Notes under the pieces: generated by a model
What the model was told of the DNA's origin: nothing
Database searches by the model: none
What the model saw: only the letters and a program-made list of their open reading frames with translations
Shown: in pieces, positions 1 through 5,350 of the stretch
Layout: the number at the start of each line of letters is the position of its first letter
Numbering within the stretch: position 1 is the first letter of the stretch
Translations under genes and position numbers: made by a program
DNA from: Ruminococcus flavefaciens
Lineage (GTDB): Bacteria; Bacillota_A; Clostridia; Oscillospirales; Ruminococcaceae
NCBI GenBank assembly: GCA_004556875.1
Contig: SFFP01000096.1
Span: 1-6,969 of the forward strand
Reading direction: 5' to 3'
Length of the DNA stretch: 6,969 bases

Positions 1-109
1 TTTCAAAGTCGGAGTGAGGAAGGAATACCCATTTCTCAACCTCACAGCGTTTTGTGTTGTGATCTGAAGCCTTGTGTATCAGCTTACCGTTCATGTAGAA
101 TTTGTTCAT
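1..109 (-). CDS. Unrecognised small protein, N-terminal part only (cut by window edge)
   Basis: The reading frame begins at the ATG at 107-109 and runs off the left edge after 36 codons without a stop. It begins MNKFYMNGKLIHKASDHN and continues with a cysteine, a KWVFLP stretch and an acidic SDFE. The start is chosen because a full AGGAGG Shine-Dalgarno (117-122) sits 7 bases upstream. An in-frame ATG at 125-127 lies on the far side of that site and is less likely. The N-terminus is polar and basic, with no signal peptide or membrane segment in the visible part. I do not recognise a family. Short proteins opening with an 'FYMNGKLI'-like strand give me the impression of accessory genes on plasmids or integrative elements, but that is recall, not a search. 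The gene is preceded by about 200 bp of structured non-coding DNA and a terminator, so it probably starts its own transcript or belongs to an accessory block. Confidence 0.6.
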   Translation of the reverse strand, partial: MNKFYMNGKLIHKASDHNTKRCEVEKWVFLPHSDFE

Positions 110-303
110 CTGTTTTCCTCCTGACATAATTATTCCATAGACAGCAGGCGTGATCTGCTTTCTATGTATCTGCCACAGGAGGCTCAAAAATCGTTCACAG
201 CGGCTGTAGTTGCTTTCGGCGGTGTAGTTTCCCGACCTGCCACCGATGCCGTCAGAAACGGCTCACAAATCGCTGATAGATTTACTATCAATCGGTTTTT
301 TGG
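110..303 (-). other. Non-coding leader upstream of the left-edge gene, with small hairpins
   Basis: No supported gene lies here. Three inverted repeats are visible. The best is at 136-166: CATAGA plus AGCAG against CTGCT plus TCTATG, with one mismatch and a 7-base loop. A shorter one is at 274-290 (TGATAG, loop ATTTA, CTATCA), and GCCG/CGGC at 248-262 is weak. All lie between an upstream terminator and the ribosome binding site of the left-edge gene, so they would fall in its 5' leader if transcription starts to their right. I could not find a convincing promoter. The middle, about 190-265, is more GC-rich than the surrounding intergenic DNA. Confidence 0.35.
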
Positions 304-366
304 AAAACAAAAAAGGACTCGATTCCAGTGTTTTCACATTTCGTGAAAACCACTAAAACCGAGTCC
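304..366 (-). terminator. Strong intrinsic terminator, minus strand
   Basis: An outer stem GGACTCG (315-321) pairs perfectly with CGAGTCC (360-366). An inner stem AGTG plus TTTTCAC (327-337) pairs with GTGAAAA plus CACT (343-354) with a single bulged C, around a 5-base loop. Read on the minus strand, the hairpin is followed at once by six T, then G and four more T (314 down to 304), the classical intrinsic-terminator form. On the plus strand the T-rich stretch lies about 12-20 bases away, so it is a poorer terminator in that direction. No gene directly upstream on the minus strand ends here; tRNA-Gln already has its own terminator at 533-560. Confidence 0.7.
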
Positions 367-428
367 GAAACTTTGTATACTATTTTTTTCTGACAAAATC
401 GATATTTGCCTGTATTTCGACCTTTGGA

Positions 429-469
429 GGGGACTGAATCTGCTCTTTTGAGAGTTCAAATCCTTACAC
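429..469 (+). pseudogene. Degenerate tRNA-like fragment (anticodon arm to T arm), inverted relative to tRNA-Gln
   Basis: GAGAGTTCAAATCCTTACAC at 450-469 matches the T arm and start of the acceptor strand of the intact tRNA-Gln (GAGGGTTCAAATCCTTCCAC) at 18 of 20 positions, but on the opposite strand. The similarity continues weakly 5'-ward through a GGACT...CTG-like stretch corresponding to the anticodon arm if gaps are allowed. There is no acceptor stem, D arm or matching 3' end, so it cannot be a functional tRNA. It may be a relic of a duplicated tRNA end, as left by integrative elements that use tRNA genes, or a relic of another tRNA. Part of the match is the GTTCAAATCC consensus of T arms in general, so homology specifically to tRNA-Gln is not proven. 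Confidence 0.35.
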
Positions 470-532
470 ATGGCTAAAACAGCCCAATGTCATCTATGAA
501 AATCGAAGTAAAATTTTCGAGATTTGGGTAGC

Positions 533-560
533 AAAAAAGCCCGATATTTCGGGCTTTTTT
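533..560 (-). terminator. Terminator of tRNA-Gln (symmetrical, could work both ways)
   Basis: GCCCGA (539-544) and TCGGGC (549-554) form a perfect 6-bp stem with loop TATT, flanked by six A on one side and six T on the other. It therefore has a T tract in either direction. It lies 31 bases beyond the encoded CCA end of the minus-strand tRNA-Gln and is the natural end of that transcript, about 155 nt from the predicted start. Confidence 0.85.
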
Positions 561-590
561 CGACATGTCATCAATTTAGTCATGACGATA

Positions 591-666
591 TGGTTGGGGT
601 GGAAGGATTTGAACCCTCGAAATAACGGAGTCAGAGTCCGCTGCCTTACCACTTGGCGACACCCCA
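591..666 (-). tRNA. trnQ: tRNA-Gln (anticodon CUG), CCA encoded
   Basis: On the minus strand a complete cloverleaf can be folded. The acceptor TGGGGTG pairs with CACCCCA over seven pairs, and the D stem is GCC/GGC with loop AAGTGGTAA. The anticodon stem GCGGA/TCCGT encloses loop CTCTGAC, giving anticodon CTG, which reads CAG (Gln). A 6-base variable loop follows, then T stem GAGGG/CCTTC with loop TTCAAAT. The discriminator A at 594 is followed by a gene-encoded CCA (591-593). The U1-A72 end pair is typical of bacterial tRNA-Gln. Total length is 76 nt with CCA. It is a single-gene unit with its own promoter (697-725) and terminator (533-560). A wobble tRNA-Gln(UUG) is normally also present elsewhere in a genome, so this would be the CAG-specific partner. 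Confidence 0.96.
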
Positions 667-696
667 GTATTTTGTACTGCTTTATTCAGCTTTATT

Positions 697-725
697 ATTA
701 TATCACTCTTGCAAGCGTTTGTCAA
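697..725 (-). promoter_or_regulatory. Consensus vegetative promoter for tRNA-Gln
   Basis: On the minus strand TTGACA (720-725) and TATAAT (697-702) are both exact consensus boxes separated by exactly 17 bases. Transcription would start near 690, giving a leader of about 24 nt before the mature tRNA 5' end at 666. A perfect housekeeping sigma promoter fits a stable-RNA gene. Confidence 0.9.
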
Positions 726-760
726 TAGGAAAATATATATTTTTATCTTTTAACCATAAA

Positions 761-816
761 TTATATAAAAGCATCAGTTCCCGTGCTAAAATGACCGAAC
801 ACGGGAACTGTGCTTT
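761..816 (-). terminator. Intrinsic terminator of the VWA lipoprotein gene
   Basis: The arms AAAGCA plus CAGTTCCCGTG (768-785, with a bulged T at 774) and CACGGGAACTG plus TGCTTT (800-816) form a 17-bp stem around a 14-base loop. Read on the minus strand the hairpin is followed by TATATAATTT. It starts 54 bases after the stop codon of the lipoprotein gene and lies upstream of the tRNA-Gln promoter, isolating the two units. Confidence 0.85.
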
Positions 817-870
817 CGCATATAAATACATTCTTCTTTCTTTTGGACTACGCTCTATACAACGCTGTTA

Positions 871-2511
871 TCAGCGGTACAGACCCTCTGCTGTTCTTGC
901 AAGCTCTGAAAACTCTGCCGTCTTCTCATTTATATCAAGCTCTTCAACTGTTCTGATAACGTGCTCAAAGCTTGAATTCCCCTTATATTCCGAATTTCTG
1001 AGAAGCATCGCAAACTCCGCTGCCGCAGATGCAAGCTTCATGGAATTTGAAGGATTTTCGTTATATTTTTCCATGCCAAAGAGCTGATTTTCGTATACAT
1101 CTCTGCTTTCGCCAACAGGCTTGTATGTGACTGAAAGCTTGCAAAGCTCGCTTCTTCCTGTACTTTCTACGGGCTGTGATTCATGCTCTGAGGCAAATTC
1201 AAGCGGCACGCCGCGGTATGTTTCGCCAACGTTTGCAAGCTCTACCTCATAGAGAGCGGTAACGCTGTGACCTGCTCCGACTTCACCTGCGTCCTTTGTA
1301 TTATCGTAGAAATCCTCAGCGTTCATAAGTCTGTTGTCATAGCCTATGAGTTTATAGCTGTTTATCTGTGAAGGGTTGAACTCCACCTGTATTTTTACGT
1401 CCTTGGCTATAGTGTACATTGTACCTGCCATTTCCTGCACAAGGACTCTGTACGCCTCATCTACCGAGTCGATATAGCTGTAGTTGCCGTTTCCGTTGTC
1501 GGCAACAGCTTCAAGTCTGTCGTCCTTATAATTTCCTGTACCAAAGCCTAAAACTGAAAGGTAGATACCTTTATCACGCTTTTTCTTTATAAGCTCTACA
1601 AGCTCTTCCTCCGAGCTTGCACCCATATTGAGGTCACCGTCAGTAGCAAGTATAACACGGTTGTTTCCGCCCTCGATGAAGTATTTTTCAGCCAGCTCAT
1701 ACGCCCTGTTTATGCCGCCCTCGCCGTTTGTGCCGCCGTTAGCAGTGATGTCATAAAGCTCCTCAAGTATCTCGTCCTTATTGCTTCCTTTTGCACCTTC
1801 CAGACGTGTTGAGGTATCGCCTGCGTATGTAACGATAGAGATGCGGTCATTCTCGCCAAGTTTTTCCGCAAGCATCGAAAATGCGCTCTGCACCAGCGGA
1901 AGCTTGTCATACGAACCCATTGAACCCGATGAGTCGATAAGGAATACCAGATTTGAAGGCGGTGTTTCCTTTTCTTCAAGGCGCTTGCCCTGTATTCCTA
2001 TCATCATTATCTTATGTGCAGGATTCCACGGACAGTCTGCAAGCTCCACATAATCGCCGAAAACTCTTCCGCTGTCGGGGTCGGGATAATCATAATCGAA
2101 ATAGTTGATGAACTCCTCAGCGCGGACAGCGTCCTCAGGGACGATAGTGCCGTCTTCAATAAGTCTTCTTACATTTGAATATGAAGCAGTATCCACATCT
2201 GCCGAGAATGTTGAGAGGGGCTCGGCTTTCGGGTCTTTGAAGCCTGCTTCTATATATTCCTTATACTCCTCATTGACGGAAGGCTCTGTGGGACGCTTGC
2301 TCTCGTTATCTATCCCATACTCATAAGCGGGAGCTTCTGCAATATCAGCTTCTTCGTCAGGTGTAACTATAACATTATTATTACTATGGCTGTCTTTTCT
2401 GTAGTCTCCGCTCGGAGCTTCACTGCTTCCGTCTGCGCAGCTGCACATTGCAGTTGCCATCATCGCACAGGCTGCTGCCATTGCTGTAATTCTTAATAGC
2501 TTGGTACTCAT
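871..2511 (-). CDS. YfbK-like von Willebrand factor A domain lipoprotein
   Basis: A 546-residue secreted lipoprotein. The start at 2511 is chosen because AAAGGAGG (2520-2527) lies 8 bases upstream; a start 11 codons earlier (2544) would place that site inside the gene. The N-terminus MSTKLLR is followed by a hydrophobic Ala/Met core and a lipobox-like MCSC ending at Cys25, the likely lipidated residue, then a Ser/Asp/Asn-rich linker to about residue 75. Residues about 80-180 match the N-terminal domain of the YfbK family (PLSTFSADVDTASYSNVRR; EEFINYF). The VWA domain follows (about 187-365) with an intact metal site (MIDAS): DSSGS at 193-197, Thr261 and Asp291 in TDGD. The rest fits the family's C-terminal domain. 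MIDAS VWA domains bind a divalent cation and usually mediate protein-protein contact. The natural partner of this family is not established, so the exact role is unknown; a cell-envelope function is inferred from the lipid anchor. It is a monocistronic unit with its own promoter and terminator, divergent from pcrA. Confidence 0.9.
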   Translation of the reverse strand: MSTKLLRITAMAAACAMMATAMCSCADGSSEAPSGDYRKDSHSNNNVIVTPDEEADIAEAPAYEYGIDNESKRPTEPSVNEEYKEYIEAGFKDPKAEPLSTFSADVDTASYSNVRRLIEDGTIVPEDAVRAEEFINYFDYDYPDPDSGRVFGDYVELADCPWNPAHKIMMIGIQGKRLEEKETPPSNLVFLIDSSGSMGSYDKLPLVQSAFSMLAEKLGENDRISIVTYAGDTSTRLEGAKGSNKDEILEELYDITANGGTNGEGGINRAYELAEKYFIEGGNNRVILATDGDLNMGASSEEELVELIKKKRDKGIYLSVLGFGTGNYKDDRLEAVADNGNGNYSYIDSVDEAYRVLVQEMAGTMYTIAKDVKIQVEFNPSQINSYKLIGYDNRLMNAEDFYDNTKDAGEVGAGHSVTALYEVELANVGETYRGVPLEFASEHESQPVESTGRSELCKLSVTYKPVGESRDVYENQLFGMEKYNENPSNSMKLASAAAEFAMLLRNSEYKGNSSFEHVIRTVEELDINEKTAEFSELARTAEGLYR

Positions 2512-2590
2512 AAAAAGTTCCTCCTTTATAGTCCTTTCGGACAAGATAATTTCGTAATACGTCTTAGCGCCGTATCTTTTCTATGCTCTA

Positions 2591-2619
2591 ATTATACCCC
2601 TTTTGGCGTTCGTATACAA
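2591..2619 (-). promoter_or_regulatory. Likely promoter of the VWA lipoprotein gene
   Basis: On the minus strand an exact TATAAT -10 box (2591-2596) is preceded by TTGTAT (2614-2619) at a 17-base spacing. The -35 box matches the consensus only in its first three bases. The start of transcription would fall near 2584, giving a leader of about 70 nt ending in a strong Shine-Dalgarno. Confidence 0.65.
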
Positions 2620-2674
2620 TAACAGCAAATTTCCAATTCTGATACGATATGGAGTATTTTCCGTTATTATTGAT

Positions 2675-2704
2675 TTACAATTTCTTACAATTCATTTAAA
2701 TTGT
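2675..2704. repeat. Phased TTACAATT repeats with an inverted half-copy
   Basis: Two exact TTACAATT copies at 2675-2682 and 2685-2692 are spaced 10 bp start to start, one helical turn. The second also forms ACAATT(2687-2692)-CATTTA-AATTGT(2699-2704), an inverted repeat. They sit about 55-85 bp upstream of the lipoprotein promoter and over 100 bp upstream of the pcrA promoter, where an operator could lie. The surrounding DNA is very AT-rich, so chance is a serious alternative. The remainder of the 2620-2934 gap, apart from the pcrA promoter, shows nothing I can name. Confidence 0.25.
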
Positions 2705-2812
2705 TACATTTTACCGAGCGGATATCATTCAAAAAATCATATTATTACAGTCTATACTTATTTATAAGGCATTTTGCACTAATATCTTTTACTAAATTTT
2801 TGACCGCCGATG

Positions 2813-2841
2813 TTGCTTTATGATAAAATGTGTGATATAAT
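2813..2841 (+). promoter_or_regulatory. Likely promoter of pcrA
   Basis: TTGCTT (2813-2818) and an exact TATAAT (2836-2841) are 17 bases apart, and a TG at 2833-2834 gives an extended -10 element, which compensates for the incomplete -35 box. Transcription from about 2848 would give an 85-90 nt leader before the pcrA start codon. Confidence 0.6.
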
Positions 2842-2934
2842 ATATTTATTAGTTTTTTGAGATAATGGGCTGCTTTATGCTCCCACCTTAAAAATATACA
2901 GCAATATGTATAAAACCAGTTAAAACAGCGTATA

Positions 2935-5310
2935 ATGGAGATTCTTTTTACGGACATCAATTCTTACAATTCAGCAAAACAGGCAGCGCTGAAAAAGTAT
3001 TTCAGCCGTATGAACGATATGCAGCAGGAGGCTGTTTTTACCGTAAACGGTCCTGTGCTTGTGCTTGCAGGTGCAGGAAGCGGCAAAACTACAGTTATCG
3101 TTAACCGTATCGCTAATATGATAAATTTCGGAAATGCCTATTTTGATACTTCACGCGAGGGAAATGACGGGGATATCGCTTTCCTCAGGGAGTACGCCGA
3201 CGGTAAGACTGACGATTTCGATACCCTCAGGGATATCGTTGCAGTTGAACCTGTGCGCCCGTGGAATATCCTTGCCATAACCTTTACAAACAAGGCGGCA
3301 GGTGAGCTGAAAGAGAGACTTTCTGCTATGCTGGGCGAAGACGCTCTTAACATCAATGCATCTACCTTCCATTCTGCCTGCGTCAGAATTCTCAGAAGCG
3401 AGATAGAGGCTCTCGGCTATGGCAGAGACTTCACTATCTATGACTCTGACGACAGCCAGAGAATGATAAAAAATGTAATGGGCGAGCTTGACGTTTCCGA
3501 GAAACAGCTTGCACCTAAGGCTGTTCTCAGCGAGATAAGCTTCGCTAAGGATAAAATGATAAGTCCTGCCGAAATGCGCGCAGACGCAGGTCAGGATTAC
3601 CGCAAGAAAATGGTGGCTAAGCTCTATGCTCTCTATCAGGAGCGCATGAGAGCCGCAAATGCCCTTGATTTTGACGATATCCTCGTCCGCACTGTTGAGC
3701 TTTTCGAGCAGTTCCCTGAGGTGCTTGAAAAGTACAGAAACCGCTATAAATACATAATGGTGGACGAGTATCAGGATACCAACCACGTACAGTTCAGACT
3801 TGTATCTCTCCTTTCGGGCGGTCACAAAAACCTCTGCGTCGTGGGCGATGACGACCAGAGTATCTACAAATTCAGAGGTGCTAATATCGAGAATATACTC
3901 GGCTTTGAGGAGCAGTTCACAGGTGCTAAGGTCATACGCCTTGAACAGAATTACCGCTCAACACAGACTATCCTCGATGCGGCTAACTCAGTTATCAGCA
4001 ACAATAACGGACGCAAGCCGAAAACTCTCTGGACCTCGGGCGAAAAGGGCGACAAGGTATACTGGTACAAGGCTGTTGATGAGACAGATGAGGCTAAGTT
4101 CGTAGCAGATACTATCCTTGAAAAATACAAGGAAACAGGACGCTATTCCGATAACGCCGTACTCTACCGCATGAACGCTCAGTCAAACTCTATCGAGCGT
4201 ATGCTTGTCAAGTGCGGTATCCCGTACCGTGTTTACGGCGGTATGCGTTTCTATGACCGCAAGGAGATAAAGGACGTTACCTCTTACCTCAGCTTTATCA
4301 ATAACCATAACGATATACTCCGCTTCAGACGTATAATCAACGAGCCTAAGCGCGGTATCGGTGACTCTACCCTCACCGTTATCGAGGATATCAGCCGCGA
4401 CCTTAAAATATCTCCTTTCGAGGTAATGAAGAACTGCGAGGAGTACGCTCCCCTTTCCAAGAAAGTTACCGCTCTGAAAAGCGCTTACAATTTATTTGAA
4501 TTCCTTACAGAAAAGTCTGAGGAGCTTCCTCTCGATGAATTTCTCGATGTTCTCCTCGAAAAGACAGGCTACCTCGACAGCCTCAAGGCTCTCGAAAATG
4601 CCGATGCTAAAATAGAAAACGTACAGGAGCTCCGTACCTCTATGGTACAGTACATGGAACAGGCAGAAGAGCCTACTCTCGGCGGTTTCCTTGAGGAAGT
4701 CGCTCTCTATACAGAGGCTGACCGCGATGACGGCAGTGAGGACAAGGTCACTCTTATGACTGTACACTCCGCAAAGGGCCTTGAATACGAAAATGTATTC
4801 GTAGTAGGCATGGACGACGGTATTTTCCCGAGTGCACGTTCCTTCGACAGCGAGGACGACATGGAAGAGGAAAGACGACTTGCTTATGTTGCTATTACCC
4901 GTGCAAAGAAACACCTTTACCTTGCAAATGCAAGACAGCGTATGCTCTTCGGTCAGACTCAGCACAATATCACTTCACGCTTTATGCGCGAGATAGGCAG
5001 TGAACTTATCGAAAAGCACGACAACGCCGCAGCTATGAAGCAGCAGCTCGCCAACGAGGACAATGCCGTTACGGAAGTACGCTCTGCTACGCTTCAGCAG
5101 CAGCTTGCAAGAAACAAAAAGAGCGCAGGAAGCGCTCCTAAGGAAGCTGTTGTGTATACAGCAGGCGAAAAGGTCTCACACAGCATTTTCGGCGAGGGCG
5201 TTATCGTTTCCGTAAAGCCTATGGCTAACGATTCAATGCTCGAGATAGCTTTTGACAAGGTCGGTACTAAAAAAATAATGGCTAACTATGCAAAGCTGAA
5301 AAAGCTCTGA
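2935..5310 (+). CDS. pcrA: ATP-dependent 3'-5' DNA helicase PcrA (UvrD/Rep family, SF1A)
   Basis: A 791-residue superfamily 1A helicase that unwinds DNA by ATP hydrolysis in excision repair, recombination control and rolling-circle replication, and that contacts RNA polymerase. Motifs appear in order: Q motif MNDMQQEAV (26-34), Walker A GAGSGKTT (46-53), Ia ITFTNKAAGELKERL (115-129), II DEYQD (277-281), III VVGDDDQSIYKFRGA (302-316), IV QNYRSTQTILDAAN (338-351), V TLMTVHSAKGLEYENVFV (606-623) and VI EEERRLAYVAITRAKK (644-659). After a Gln/Ala/Lys-rich linker (about 695-738), residues 742-791 form the Tudor-like C-terminal domain (EKVSHSIFGEGVIVSV) that in PcrA/UvrD binds RNA polymerase. All catalytic motifs look intact. 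Two differences from the Bacillus protein: about 20 extra N-terminal residues and an acidic insert of about 40 residues (67-107) between Walker A and Ia. The only upstream in-frame ATG is at 2935 (in-frame stop at 2911-2913), but it has no Shine-Dalgarno. pyk follows 40 bp downstream. PcrA is preferred over Rep because of the C-terminal domain. Confidence 0.95.
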   Translation: MEILFTDINSYNSAKQAALKKYFSRMNDMQQEAVFTVNGPVLVLAGAGSGKTTVIVNRIANMINFGNAYFDTSREGNDGDIAFLREYADGKTDDFDTLRDIVAVEPVRPWNILAITFTNKAAGELKERLSAMLGEDALNINASTFHSACVRILRSEIEALGYGRDFTIYDSDDSQRMIKNVMGELDVSEKQLAPKAVLSEISFAKDKMISPAEMRADAGQDYRKKMVAKLYALYQERMRAANALDFDDILVRTVELFEQFPEVLEKYRNRYKYIMVDEYQDTNHVQFRLVSLLSGGHKNLCVVGDDDQSIYKFRGANIENILGFEEQFTGAKVIRLEQNYRSTQTILDAANSVISNNNGRKPKTLWTSGEKGDKVYWYKAVDETDEAKFVADTILEKYKETGRYSDNAVLYRMNAQSNSIERMLVKCGIPYRVYGGMRFYDRKEIKDVTSYLSFINNHNDILRFRRIINEPKRGIGDSTLTVIEDISRDLKISPFEVMKNCEEYAPLSKKVTALKSAYNLFEFLTEKSEELPLDEFLDVLLEKTGYLDSLKALENADAKIENVQELRTSMVQYMEQAEEPTLGGFLEEVALYTEADRDDGSEDKVTLMTVHSAKGLEYENVFVVGMDDGIFPSARSFDSEDDMEEERRLAYVAITRAKKHLYLANARQRMLFGQTQHNITSRFMREIGSELIEKHDNAAAMKQQLANEDNAVTEVRSATLQQQLARNKKSAGSAPKEAVVYTAGEKVSHSIFGEGVIVSVKPMANDSMLEIAFDKVGTKKIMANYAKLKKL
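5252..5279 (+). promoter_or_regulatory. Possible internal promoter for pyk inside the end of pcrA
   Basis: An exact TTGACA (5252-5257) is followed after 16 bases by AATAAT (5274-5279), five of six matches to the -10 consensus. Transcription would start near 5286 and give a leader of about 65 nt before pyk. The sequence also codes for conserved C-terminal residues of PcrA (FDKVGTKKIM), so the match may be coincidental. Confidence 0.4.
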
Positions 5311-5350
5311 TACACATATGTAATTTCTTAATGATACAAGGTGATGATTT

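Noticed and set aside
164..346. A 60-codon open frame on the plus strand
   Set aside because: It has no Shine-Dalgarno, its composition is not protein-like for this genome, and its 3' end runs into the terminator hairpin. It is treated as non-coding.
367..385. TATACA at about 375-380 minus as the -10 box of a promoter starting right at the 304-366 hairpin
   Set aside because: The nearby TTGTCA is only 11 bases away and the sequence 17 bases upstream does not resemble a -35 box. The resulting RNA would be only a terminator.
470..531. Two tiny overlapping plus-strand frames (MAKTAQCHL and MKIEVKFSRFG) joined by ATGA
   Set aside because: Neither has a Shine-Dalgarno or a promoter, and they lie in the degenerate DNA between the tRNA relic and the terminator.
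653..1087. A 144-codon open frame on the plus strand
   Set aside because: It starts inside the tRNA-Gln gene, crosses the tRNA promoter and the lipoprotein terminator, and then overlaps the lipoprotein gene antisense. There is no ribosome binding site.
2745..2960. A 71-codon minus-strand frame in the divergent intergenic region
   Set aside because: It lies across the pcrA promoter and start, is extremely AT-rich, and has no ribosome binding site.
3151..3825. Long antisense frames within pcrA, including one of 224 codons, and similar frames within pyk
   Set aside because: They are shadows of strongly conserved coding sequence on the plus strand, produced by codon bias, and have no start signals of their own.
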